Assembly (NCBI RefSeq): GCF_900130055.1
Contig: NZ_FQXU01000013.1
Coordinates: forward strand, 55,628-119,627
From: Clostridium intestinale DSM 6191
Lineage (GTDB): Bacteria > Bacillota > Clostridia > Clostridiales > Clostridiaceae
Reading direction: 5' to 3'
DNA: 64,000 bases
Of this stretch, positions 16,113 through 25,665 are shown piece after piece (position 1 is the first letter of the stretch; every line of letters begins with the position of its first letter). Below the pieces are notes generated by a model. That model saw only the letters and a program-made list of their open reading frames with translations. It searched no databases and was not told the origin of the DNA. The position numbers were made by a program, and so were the translations under genes.

Positions 16113-19100
16113 TTACTTAGAATCTCGCTCTTTAGGTAGCCTAATAAATAGATTTTTAAGATAATACTCTCTACTATTACCTTCTAAAATTTCCTCTTCA
16201 GGACTACTTCTTATTGCCTCAAAAGCCATTCTAAAATCTAACATTCCATATCCCCAATTAGGGTTTGGATAAATATCCCCCGGTCTTTTATTGGTTCCTC
16301 TTATTAAATAGGTTTTAACCTTTGAAGCATACATATTTGGATCATTATTATTTACTATTCCCCACTGAAGTACTAATGCACTACATCCTGCCGTTATTGC
16401 TCCAGCTACACTTGATCCAGATACAACTTGAGTTCCTCCTCCAACAGAAGCAACTATTTGATTCACTCCCCCTGCTGCTATATCAGGTTTCACAATATTA
16501 TTTCTTGTATATCCTTTACCCGAGGTTGGTACAATACTATTATTGTTTTGATTGTAATAACCTACACTTATAGCTCTTTCAGATGTTGATGGTATTGTTA
16601 ATGTAGTGTTGCTTGTTGGGTTAAGAAAAGCTGTTCCTGGTGCTATTAACTCTCGTTGTAATAACCAAGAGTCGTATCTACCTACTGTAATTAATTCACC
16701 TATTAGAATAAATTGCCATATACCTTCTTTAATATTTTCTGCAAAAATAACTATTTTCTGATCTCCAGTAATTTCTTCTGGTATTAAAAATGATATATAC
16801 ATCCTAGTTTTTTCGTATACAAAGTTTATATCAGCATCTTCCTTAAATTTAGGGACTATTTTTTTTATAATCTCTCCTGTAGGTGATATTATTGAAAGCG
16901 AAACCTTGTCAGGTTTTGTCACCCATATCTCAAATCTAATATCTTTTTGCCTTGGTCCTATTTTTAGCTCTATTGTTTTTGAATCTCCAACAAACTCTAT
17001 CATTCCTGATGTATGGGTGTCTGTATTTCCTTGATTTCCTGTTGGTACTACAACTACTATTCCCTTACGATTTGATATTTCATCTATATATCTTTCTAAG
17101 AAAGTAGTTCCATTATGAGCTCCCGTATTTGTTCCTAAAGGAACATATATAACCATAGGTCTATTTAATTTTAAAGCCAACTCATACAAATATCTGACTG
17201 CAAAAAATACTCCAGTTCCTCTATAACTAGGAACATCTCCATATATGCCAATAAACTCCCTTCCCTTTTTACTACTCATTCTTGGCTTTACAACTGCTAT
17301 ATTACTTCCTGGTGATACTCCTTGAAGTTCTGGAATTGTACCTCTTCCTATAAGTATACTTGCCATATGAGTACCATGCCCAACTTCATCTTTAGACGGA
17401 ACTATTGAGTATGGATCTCCTCCACTTGCTTTCAATTGTATTGCCCTATCTATTTCTTCTTTACTATATTCTACACCACCTACAAGTTCTGGATTTATTA
17501 TAGATGGAACTATTGTTTGATCCCATATAGTCAGAATTTTAGAGGTTCCATCCTCATTAATAAACTGTTCATTTAAATAATCAATCCCTGTATCCACAAG
17601 TCCTATAACTACCCCTGTACCATCTAATGCAAAATTTGAGCTATTTATAAATGATGGAGCTTGAGAAGCTTCTACTGGTGATATATCACTTAAGGTATAT
17701 GCTTCTACTGGATCATTATATATTATTTGTGGTATTGATTTTATAAAAGCATCTGAGTTTTCAATTGGAATTGCAATAGCTGCTCTTCTATTATCTAATA
17801 TATACAACCCGGTATTAGGGTATTTTGCCATAGCACTTCTAATATCCCCTTGATACTCAATTAATACCCCTCTATGGGTATCTTGGTTAAAATAATTTAT
17901 GTTTTGAATGTTTACTAGCTCTCTATTTTCGTAAACCAGCCCTCTTATATTATCAAAAACACCCTTCATATTTAACATCCCATAACCCCATTCAGGATTT
18001 GGATATATATCTCCAGGTCTTTTACTAGTTCCCCTTATTAAGTATGTTTTAACTTTGGTTGCATACAAGGTTATATCATTTTGATCTACAATACCCCACT
18101 CCATTATTAAGGCACAGCATCCAGCTAAAACAGCTCCTGCCACACTAGAACCGGATACTAGCTTAGTTCCTTCATTAACATCTGTAGTTATCTGATTAAT
18201 CCCTCCAGCTGCTATATCTGGTTTTATTAAATTTTTTCGTGTATATCCTCTACCAGATTCAGGTACTATAGAGTTATTATTTTGATTATAAAAAGCTACA
18301 CTTATAGCTCCAGATGATGTTGATGGAGCAGTTAGAGTAATCTGTGGATCTGGATTAAGAAATCTAGTATCTTCAGCTAGTAATTCTTTTTGTAGTATCC
18401 ACGAATCATATCTTCCAACTACAATTAACTCTCCAGTTAATTGAAACTTCCAAATACCAGGTTTCATTTTTCTACATACTATAGTTATTCTTTGATCTCC
18501 TGTGATTTCCTCTGGTATTGAATATTCAACAATCATATTAGTTTCTTCATAAACAAAGTTAACCTCTGTAAAACCTTTAAGTTTTGGTGGAACTCTTTGT
18601 ATAACTTCTCCTGATGGTGAAGTTATTGATATCGAAACCTTATCTGGCTTTGATATCCATATTTCAAAACGTATATTTGACTGATTCCTTCCAACTCTTA
18701 GTTCTATAATACCAACATCTCCAACCCCTTTTATAAGACCGGATGTATGTGTGTTAGTATTTCCTTGATTTCCACTAGGTACTACTACTGTTATCCCATT
18801 ATATGAAGATATCTCATCTATATATCTATCTGTAAATCCATCTCCGTTATGAGGTCCATTATTAGTACCAAGTGGAAGAAATATTACCATTGGCCTGTTT
18901 AATGATAATGAAAGCTCATATAAGTGTCTTATTGCCATAAAGAGTGTAGTACTTCTAAACACTGGCGCATTACCATAGATTCCATAATAATCTTTAACTA
19001 TATTCGATGCTTCCTTAAGTTTAACTATTGCTAAATCACATTTAGGTGCTACTCCTCTAAATACAGGTGTTGTCCCTTTTGCAGCTATTATTCCAGCCAT

Positions 19101-22100
19101 ATTTGTTCCATGACCAAGTTCATCTTTAGATGGAACTATTGCATAAGGATCTCTTCCATTAGCACTTTCATTTATTGCTCTATTTATTTGTTCTTGACTA
19201 TATATAGTACCTTGAATTAATCCTGTGGTCTCTTGATTACTTTCTATAGTTTGATCCCAAATTGACAATATTCTACTAGTTCCATCATCATTCATAAATT
19301 CTTTATTTAAATAATCTATTCCCGTATCTATTATTCCTACTGTAACCCCTCTTCCATCTAAAGGTAGATATATGTTATTGTAAAACAAGTTTGCCCCGGA
19401 GGCTTCTATAGGAGAAATATCACAGAGTGTAAATACTGCTCCTGAATCTATAACAATTACTTCGGGAATAGATGAAATTATATCTATAGCTTTAACAAAA
19501 GACTCTTCTATAGCTATTATAGCTCTAGTATCATCTATTACATAAGCATAGGTATTAGGAAATCTTTTTACAGCCTCAACTATATCTCCATTGTACTCAA
19601 CCAAATAATTCCTTCCTTTTTCCTCTAGAAATTTATTTTCTGATGGTTTTGGAGAAATTTCTCTATAACTTTTATTCTCTAGACTTCTTATATTGTCAAA
19701 AACCTTTTTCATATCAATAGTTCCATATCCCCACTCAGGATTAGGATATACATCTCCTGGCCTTTTATCTGTTCCTCTAACTAAATAAGTTTTCATCTTG
19801 GTTGCATACATTCCTGTATCATTACCCTTTACTATACCCCACTCCATTATAAGAGCCGCACATCCAGCTATAATTGCTGCTGCTACACTGGATCCGCTTA
19901 CAAGAACATTTGTACCTTCAAGACCAGTAGTTAATGCATTTATTCCTCCTGCTGCAAGATCTGGTTTTATTCTTCCATCACTACTAAAGCCACGTCCTGA
20001 ACTTTCTACTATGGTATCATAATTCTGATCATAATAACTTACAGAAATAGCTTCTAAAGATGTTGAAGGTAGTGTTAGTGTCGTATAGTGATTAGGCTTA
20101 ATAAACATAGTCCTAGGTGCTAATAGCTCTTTTTGTAATAGCCACGCATTATATTGTCCTGTTGACACAAAATCTCCAATAAGTCTAAAAATCCAAATAC
20201 CTTCTCTTATATTACGTGCAAGTATAACTATCTTTTCATCCCCAGTTTTTTCTTCTGGAATGAAGTAAGTTATTGACATCTGTGTCTTCTCATATATAAA
20301 GTTTATCTGTGTTGCTTCGTTGAGTTTAGGCGGTACTCTTTCTACGATTTCTCCTGAAGGTGAAACCACAGATAATGCAAATTTATCTGGCTTAGATACC
20401 CATATTTCTAATCTTATATCTTTTTGATTTTTATCAACTTGTAATTCAATATTATCTATTCCACCTTGATTTCGTATTACTCCAGATGTATGCGTAAAAG
20501 CTTCTCCTTCATTACCTGTCGGAACTACAAATGTTATTTCCCGACTTTTAGAAATTCTATCTATATACCTCTCAGTGGATGAAAATCCATTATGAGCCCC
20601 CATAGTCGAGCCCAATGGCAGTAATATTATCATAGGTTTTGCTATATTTAAGCTTAATTCATATAAATAATTAATGGCTAAAATAATATCAATACTATAG
20701 AATACAGGTCTATTCCCGTATACTCCATAATAATCTCTAAGTCCTTGACTTCCCTCCTTTAATTTAACAATTGCAAACTCACATTTTGGAGCCACTCCTA
20801 TAATATCAGGATTAACCCCTCTTGCCCCAACAATTCCAGCCATGCTTGTGCCATGACCTATTGTATCTCTTGATGGAACAACAGCATATGGATCTCTATC
20901 TTGCTTCATTTCTTCTATAGCTTTATTTATGTCTGCTCTTATAAATTCACTTCCTATTGGATGTCCTACTATTTTTCTTCCACCTTCTTCAGTTTGGTCA
21001 AAAATAGAAATAATTCTTGTATTCCCCGCCTCATTAATAAACTCTTCGTTTAAATAATCTATTCCTGTATCAATTATACCAACTACGACTTGTGATCCAC
21101 TTAAAGATAAAAAATTGTTTTGTGCATTTGTATCTTGGAACATAATTGCCCCTGAAGCTTGAAGTGGAGAAATATCACACAATGTATATATTGCGCCTGG
21201 TGATACATAGGTTATCCTATTTCTTAAGGAAGCTATAGCATCATCAATTGACATTACCGTTGTTTGTATTAGTGCTCTCTCGTTATCTATAATTTGAACA
21301 TTTACGCCATTAAGTTTGTTAGCCTCTCCAACTATATCTCCCTGATATTCAACTAAAGCATATTCTATATTTTGTCTAGACATTTCATTTAAATTTTCTC
21401 TTCCCCTTGATGCACCTAAAAGCCTTAATGAATCATAAGCACATATAGTACCATATCCCCAAGTAGGATCTGGATAAACTATTTCTTTTCTTTCTCTTTT
21501 TGATGCTTTGGATAAGTAATATTTAAGCCTATCTCCAAACAAAAACGGATCATTTCCCCTTACGATTCCCCATTCTAAGAGCAGTGCACATATTCCCGCT
21601 ACATGTGGTGCTGCCATCGAGGTTCCAGACTTAGTTTCAAAGCTACCTCCTGAAACTGTTGATAATATCTCATCACCTGGTGCAACAAGGTCAGGTTTAT
21701 TAAAAGATCCTACTTCAATTTTTCCTCTTCCTGAAAATGGTGAAATCGAATTGGTTAAGTAATTATAACTACCAACCGATATAACACTTTGTACCGTTGC
21801 AGGTATGCCTAACGTGTTATATACACTTGGATTTAGAAATTTCGTTTTTGTATTTAAAGCTTCTGATATAGGAAGCCATATGTTGTAAACCCCTCTATAC
21901 TCATTTAATAACTGTAAGTTTATACTCCACTGACCACTTGGAACATAGTCTGCTGAAGGGACTATGCTTACAATTATTTCTCCATTTATGTCAAAAGGTT
22001 TAGGCCCAGTATTATAAATAATACACCTATCCTTACCTATACTCATTTCTTTATATCCTTCATTTAAGACTATATTTCCTGTTCTTTCTCCTAGCGGATT

Positions 22101-23123
22101 TGTTATTTGTATAGACAATTCGCTTAAAAGAGGCTTGTATAACTGTAAAGATACTGATGTTTCTGCTTCCGAAATACTTAATATAATATTATTAGTATTC
22201 TCTAATAATCCTTGTGTATGATGTGCAGCATCACCTTCATTTCCAGCAGCTACAACTATCGCTACTCTTTCAAGCTTGCATATAGTCTCTATATACTGCT
22301 CCAATAAACTAGTTCCATTATGCGCACCATCATTAGTGCTTAGACTTATATTTATGACACTTGGTCTATTTAATTCTTTTGCCCTATCTACAATAAACTT
22401 TATTCCTCTCATTATCTGTGTGCTTAAGGCATAGTTTAAAAGCCCGCCTCTTGCTGTTTTAACCATTATTATTGAACTTTTATAAGCTACACCATAGTTT
22501 ACCCTGGGAACTCTTCCACCTGCACAAGCTATTCCAGCAACATGTGTTCCATGATTTAAAGGATCCCTTACATTTACTACTGAATATGGGTTTTGTGCTC
22601 TTATAGCTTCATTTATTTGTGTACTATTATATACTCTTCTATCTTCCCCTAAATCATAAATATAATCTATTCTAGTATTTCCGTTTTCATCTCTAAATGC
22701 AGGATGAGTATAATCTATGCCCGTATCAATAAACCCAACTATAACCCCTTCACCTGAAAGACCATAACTTTCCCAAGCGCTTAAAACACAGCAAGCTCTA
22801 TTACTATAATAGTCAGATGTAAATAACACCTTAGGAAGCTCAACATATTGAACTCCTTCAAGTTCTGATAATCTTCTAATATCTGATGCTTTAACAGTTA
22901 CTATTCCAAAACCAAAACCTAAATTTTCAAACACTCCACCTATTTTGGCAGTAGAACTTACAATTTGCTCTAAATTATCTCCAAACAATACTATAACTTC
23001 AACATTACCTTGGTTTATTTTTTCATTTTCCGATAAAGCAACCACTTTATATATTAGTTGTCCTGGGACATTGTTTAACAAATTTAATCCACTATCAAAC
23101 TTATTTGTTTCTATAATAAACAC
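16113..23123 (-). CDS. Giant protein with four fused Csp-like subtilase domains
   Basis: 2336 residues containing four consecutive S8 peptidases of the CspA/CspB/CspC germination-protease type. The triads are D133/H191/S502, D685/H757/S1079, D1266/H1338/S1660 and D1844/H1916/S2238, with oxyanion asparagines N295, N871, N1452 and N2030. Each unit has a ~100-residue N-terminal piece (units 2-4 begin with a L[IV]EY[QN]GDI motif, like Csp prodomains) and an inserted beta-sandwich of ~130 residues before the serine, as in CspB. Unit 1 has GTSMAAP; units 2-4 have GSSVA[AG]A without the proline. No signal peptide or membrane anchor. The C-terminus ends NLFIRLPKERDSK, like its neighbour. Csp proteases activate the cortex hydrolase SleC during spore germination, so a spore role is inferred. 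The assigned GTG start sits inside an AGAGGTG ribosome site. Gene 35 bp downstream of the single-domain paralogue. Confidence 0.93.
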   Translation of the reverse strand: MFIIETNKFDSGLNLLNNVPGQLIYKVVALSENEKINQGNVEVIVLFGDNLEQIVSSTAKIGGVFENLGFGFGIVTVKASDIRRLSELEGVQYVELPKVLFTSDYYSNRACCVLSAWESYGLSGEGVIVGFIDTGIDYTHPAFRDENGNTRIDYIYDLGEDRRVYNSTQINEAIRAQNPYSVVNVRDPLNHGTHVAGIACAGGRVPRVNYGVAYKSSIIMVKTARGGLLNYALSTQIMRGIKFIVDRAKELNRPSVINISLSTNDGAHNGTSLLEQYIETICKLERVAIVVAAGNEGDAAHHTQGLLENTNNIILSISEAETSVSLQLYKPLLSELSIQITNPLGERTGNIVLNEGYKEMSIGKDRCIIYNTGPKPFDINGEIIVSIVPSADYVPSGQWSINLQLLNEYRGVYNIWLPISEALNTKTKFLNPSVYNTLGIPATVQSVISVGSYNYLTNSISPFSGRGKIEVGSFNKPDLVAPGDEILSTVSGGSFETKSGTSMAAPHVAGICALLLEWGIVRGNDPFLFGDRLKYYLSKASKRERKEIVYPDPTWGYGTICAYDSLRLLGASRGRENLNEMSRQNIEYALVEYQGDIVGEANKLNGVNVQIIDNERALIQTTVMSIDDAIASLRNRITYVSPGAIYTLCDISPLQASGAIMFQDTNAQNNFLSLSGSQVVVGIIDTGIDYLNEEFINEAGNTRIISIFDQTEEGGRKIVGHPIGSEFIRADINKAIEEMKQDRDPYAVVPSRDTIGHGTSMAGIVGARGVNPDIIGVAPKCEFAIVKLKEGSQGLRDYYGVYGNRPVFYSIDIILAINYLYELSLNIAKPMIILLPLGSTMGAHNGFSSTERYIDRISKSREITFVVPTGNEGEAFTHTSGVIRNQGGIDNIELQVDKNQKDIRLEIWVSKPDKFALSVVSPSGEIVERVPPKLNEATQINFIYEKTQMSITYFIPEEKTGDEKIVILARNIREGIWIFRLIGDFVSTGQYNAWLLQKELLAPRTMFIKPNHYTTLTLPSTSLEAISVSYYDQNYDTIVESSGRGFSSDGRIKPDLAAGGINALTTGLEGTNVLVSGSSVAAAIIAGCAALIMEWGIVKGNDTGMYATKMKTYLVRGTDKRPGDVYPNPEWGYGTIDMKKVFDNIRSLENKSYREISPKPSENKFLEEKGRNYLVEYNGDIVEAVKRFPNTYAYVIDDTRAIIAIEESFVKAIDIISSIPEVIVIDSGAVFTLCDISPIEASGANLFYNNIYLPLDGRGVTVGIIDTGIDYLNKEFMNDDGTSRILSIWDQTIESNQETTGLIQGTIYSQEQINRAINESANGRDPYAIVPSKDELGHGTNMAGIIAAKGTTPVFRGVAPKCDLAIVKLKEASNIVKDYYGIYGNAPVFRSTTLFMAIRHLYELSLSLNRPMVIFLPLGTNNGPHNGDGFTDRYIDEISSYNGITVVVPSGNQGNTNTHTSGLIKGVGDVGIIELRVGRNQSNIRFEIWISKPDKVSISITSPSGEVIQRVPPKLKGFTEVNFVYEETNMIVEYSIPEEITGDQRITIVCRKMKPGIWKFQLTGELIVVGRYDSWILQKELLAEDTRFLNPDPQITLTAPSTSSGAISVAFYNQNNNSIVPESGRGYTRKNLIKPDIAAGGINQITTDVNEGTKLVSGSSVAGAVLAGCCALIMEWGIVDQNDITLYATKVKTYLIRGTSKRPGDIYPNPEWGYGMLNMKGVFDNIRGLVYENRELVNIQNINYFNQDTHRGVLIEYQGDIRSAMAKYPNTGLYILDNRRAAIAIPIENSDAFIKSIPQIIYNDPVEAYTLSDISPVEASQAPSFINSSNFALDGTGVVIGLVDTGIDYLNEQFINEDGTSKILTIWDQTIVPSIINPELVGGVEYSKEEIDRAIQLKASGGDPYSIVPSKDEVGHGTHMASILIGRGTIPELQGVSPGSNIAVVKPRMSSKKGREFIGIYGDVPSYRGTGVFFAVRYLYELALKLNRPMVIYVPLGTNTGAHNGTTFLERYIDEISNRKGIVVVVPTGNQGNTDTHTSGMIEFVGDSKTIELKIGPRQKDIRFEIWVTKPDKVSLSIISPTGEIIKKIVPKFKEDADINFVYEKTRMYISFLIPEEITGDQKIVIFAENIKEGIWQFILIGELITVGRYDSWLLQRELIAPGTAFLNPTSNTTLTIPSTSERAISVGYYNQNNNSIVPTSGKGYTRNNIVKPDIAAGGVNQIVASVGGGTQVVSGSSVAGAITAGCSALVLQWGIVNNNDPNMYASKVKTYLIRGTNKRPGDIYPNPNWGYGMLDFRMAFEAIRSSPEEEILEGNSREYYLKNLFIRLPKERDSK

Positions 23124-23158
23124 CTCTAAATCATTGCTATTTGACTTATATTAATTCA

Positions 23159-24922
23159 TTATGGAAGTCTTACAAATAAACTTCCTACATAATATCCATC
23201 TCTATATCTGTTTCTTTTTTTATTTTCAGAAACTAAAAATCTAATATTATCGAATACTCCCTTTAAATTGAGCATCCCATACCCCCATTCCCTATTGGGA
23301 TATGTATCACCTAATCTTTTTTCTGTTCCTCTTATTAAATAAGTCTTAAGTTTTGGTGAATATAAAGATGGGTCATTACCCTCAACTATACCCCACTCAT
23401 ATATTAGGCTACAGCATCCTGCTGTAACTGCAGCTGCTACACTTGTACCAGTAATGGTTTGAGTTCCACCTCCTACAGATGCAACTAATGCATTTACCCC
23501 TCCTGCTGCTATATCAGGTTTAATCTTCCCGTCCCTTGTATAACCTCTTCCAGATAACCCAACTACAGAGTTATTACTTTGATTATAAGCTGCCACTGTT
23601 ATAGCTTGAGTGGCTGTTGATGGTGTTGATAATGTTATATATGGATCTGGTCTTAAAAATTTAGTTTCTGGCGCTAACAACTGTCTTGAAACTAAATAAG
23701 CATCATATCTTCCAGTTACAACTAATTCCCCTAAAAGTCTAAACTTCCATATACCCTCTTTAATATTTGTAGCTTTTATAATTATTCTCTCATCTCCTGT
23801 TTGCCTTTCAGGTAAAAGGTATTCAATAATCATCCTAGTTCCTTCATATAGAAAACTTACTTCTGTTTGCCTATTAGGAATAGGTGGAACCCTTTGTACT
23901 ATTTCACCTGTTGGAGATACTATTGATAATGTAAACTTATCTGGATTTTTGACCCAAATCTCCATCCATATATTTCTTTGATTACTATCTACCTTTAATT
24001 CTATTTCTGATACATCACCTACATTCGTTAATTCTCCAGAAGCATGATTTTCTCCATCTCCTTGATTTCCTGTAGGTGTCACAAATGTTATTCCTCTAGT
24101 AGCAGAAATTTCATCCATAAATCTTTCAGTTGTACTTAATCCATCTTTAGGTCCAGTATTAGATCCCAATGGTATTAAAATCACCATTGGCATATTATAC
24201 CTAACTGCTACTTCGTATAAATATCTCATTCCAAGTATCAACGCTACTGTAGTGTACACTGGGCTATCTCCAACAACCGCATATTCACTTTTCGTACGCT
24301 CATCAGCTATAGCTAACTTAACTATTGCAAAATGACATTTAGGTGCAACCCCTATAATATCTGGATTAACTCCCCTAGCTCCTGCAACACTTGCCATATA
24401 AGTACCATGTCCCTGGTCATCTCTAAGTGGTACTATTGAATATGGATCTAACCCTTGATTTTTTGCCTTTATTGCATTATTAATATCCTCACTTGAATAG
24501 TCTCTTCTGCCACCTTGATCTAGCATCGCTAATATCCTTGTAGTTCCATCTTCATTTTTAAATTCTTCATTTAAATAGTCTATTCCAGAATCTAAAATTC
24601 CTATAATAGTCCCCGTTCCATCTAATTGAAGATATGGACTTGTATGAAATAAGTCAGCTCCAGCAGCATTTCCAGGTGATGTCTCGCACGGAGAATATAA
24701 TGCATTAAGCTCTACATTAGAAACATATACTCCAAGTCCTTTTATGACATCTGAAAGATTTCCTAAAACCACCAATACAGCACGACTTCTATCCACTATT
24801 ATTAATCTCGCATTTGGAAACTTACTCATCTGACTTTCTATATTACCTTGGTATTCGATCAAAATATAATTGGAATCATTCCAATTAAAATTTGGATCTA
24901 TAGTCTCTATGTTAGGCAGCAT
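23159..24922 (-). CDS. Csp-like subtilase, single domain (587 aa)
   Basis: One S8 unit with the same build as units 2-4 of the neighbouring giant protein. An N-terminal YILIEYQGNI prodomain (residues 19-75) leads to D111 (ILDSGID), H172 (GHGTYMAS), N286 (TGNQGDG), a jelly-roll-like insert (about 305-415) and S494 (TGTSVAAA). All three catalytic residues are present. The length agrees with CspA/B/C of C. perfringens type. It has no signal peptide. The C-terminus is GSLFVRLP. ATG with an AGAGGTG ribosome site 9 bases upstream. First gene of a two-gene operon; probably a spore-germination protease, but no sleC lies in the window to confirm it. Confidence 0.93.
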   Translation of the reverse strand: MLPNIETIDPNFNWNDSNYILIEYQGNIESQMSKFPNARLIIVDRSRAVLVVLGNLSDVIKGLGVYVSNVELNALYSPCETSPGNAAGADLFHTSPYLQLDGTGTIIGILDSGIDYLNEEFKNEDGTTRILAMLDQGGRRDYSSEDINNAIKAKNQGLDPYSIVPLRDDQGHGTYMASVAGARGVNPDIIGVAPKCHFAIVKLAIADERTKSEYAVVGDSPVYTTVALILGMRYLYEVAVRYNMPMVILIPLGSNTGPKDGLSTTERFMDEISATRGITFVTPTGNQGDGENHASGELTNVGDVSEIELKVDSNQRNIWMEIWVKNPDKFTLSIVSPTGEIVQRVPPIPNRQTEVSFLYEGTRMIIEYLLPERQTGDERIIIKATNIKEGIWKFRLLGELVVTGRYDAYLVSRQLLAPETKFLRPDPYITLSTPSTATQAITVAAYNQSNNSVVGLSGRGYTRDGKIKPDIAAGGVNALVASVGGGTQTITGTSVAAAVTAGCCSLIYEWGIVEGNDPSLYSPKLKTYLIRGTEKRLGDTYPNREWGYGMLNLKGVFDNIRFLVSENKKRNRYRDGYYVGSLFVRLP

Positions 24923-25060
24923 TATCCATCACCTCTAAAACTTAGTAATACTATAAAATATTCATTTTTTTTGATTATTACTACAATAATAATTAAATTT
25001 ATATTTTTATATTATTTAGAATAAATTTCATAATTAATATTTAAGGTTATTAATTTTAGC

Positions 25061-25089
25061 TTTACTCTTAAATTTTATAATGTTATAAT
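25061..25089 (+). promoter_or_regulatory. Sigma-A-type promoter
   Basis: TTTACT, a 17-base spacer and a perfect TATAAT (25084-25089), 42 bases before the GNAT gene at 25131. Confidence 0.6.
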
Positions 25090-25130
25090 CTCAGTAATTA
25101 TAGTAAATCAAGGAGGGTTTATAGGATAAG

Positions 25131-25610
25131 ATGTCAAGCATTATAACTTTAGATTTTTATAAAGAAAAACACCTTCCAGAACTACTAAGGTTCTGTCTTC
25201 CACCAGAACAAGAAGTTTTTACCGCGCTTCCTAAAGATGTGCTTCATCTTTGCTTATCTGATAGACACAGGTTTCCTATTGTTGTATTACTCGATGATGT
25301 GGTTGTTGGCTTTTTTATTCTTCATTACGGTAGAGATATAATGGAATTTATACATAATCCCAATGCAATTTTATTACGTTCTTTTTCAATTAATTATAGG
25401 TTTCAAAAAAATGGATATGCAAAACAAACTTTAAAGCTTGTTCTTGAATTTATAAAAAATAACTTTTCAGGCATAAACCAACTAATCTTGGCTGTAAATG
25501 AAAAAAATACGCCTGCTCAAAACCTATATTTACGTTGCGGATACACTGATACTTCAATAAAAAAAATAGGACCTAAAGGTCCTCAGCTTATATTTCAACA
25601 CACTATTTAA
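25131..25610 (+). CDS. GNAT-family N-acetyltransferase (RimI-like)
   Basis: A single-domain 159-residue GNAT. The core has the strand LLRSFSINYRF, the CoA loop QKNGYAKQTLKLV and the terminal NTPAQNLYLRCGYTDT. The substrate is unknown; length and motifs fit protein or small-molecule acetyltransferases. Own promoter (25061-25089) and own terminator, divergent from the subtilase operon. AGGAGGG is 13 bases from the ATG, with a closer AGGA. Confidence 0.88.
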   Translation: MSSIITLDFYKEKHLPELLRFCLPPEQEVFTALPKDVLHLCLSDRHRFPIVVLLDDVVVGFFILHYGRDIMEFIHNPNAILLRSFSINYRFQKNGYAKQTLKLVLEFIKNNFSGINQLILAVNEKNTPAQNLYLRCGYTDTSIKKIGPKGPQLIFQHTI

Positions 25611-25648
25611 AATAAGATGCTGAGAACTTACTCGGCATCTTATTTTTC
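25611..25648 (+). terminator. Rho-independent terminator
   Basis: Arms AATAAGATGC and GCATCTTATT with a 14-base loop and trailing T run after the GNAT gene. Confidence 0.88.
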
Positions 25649-25665
25649 TTAATTTAATTAAATGT

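Noticed and set aside
19798..20022. Plus-strand frames inside the subtilase genes
   Set aside because: Antisense shadows of strongly conserved S8 domains without ribosome sites.
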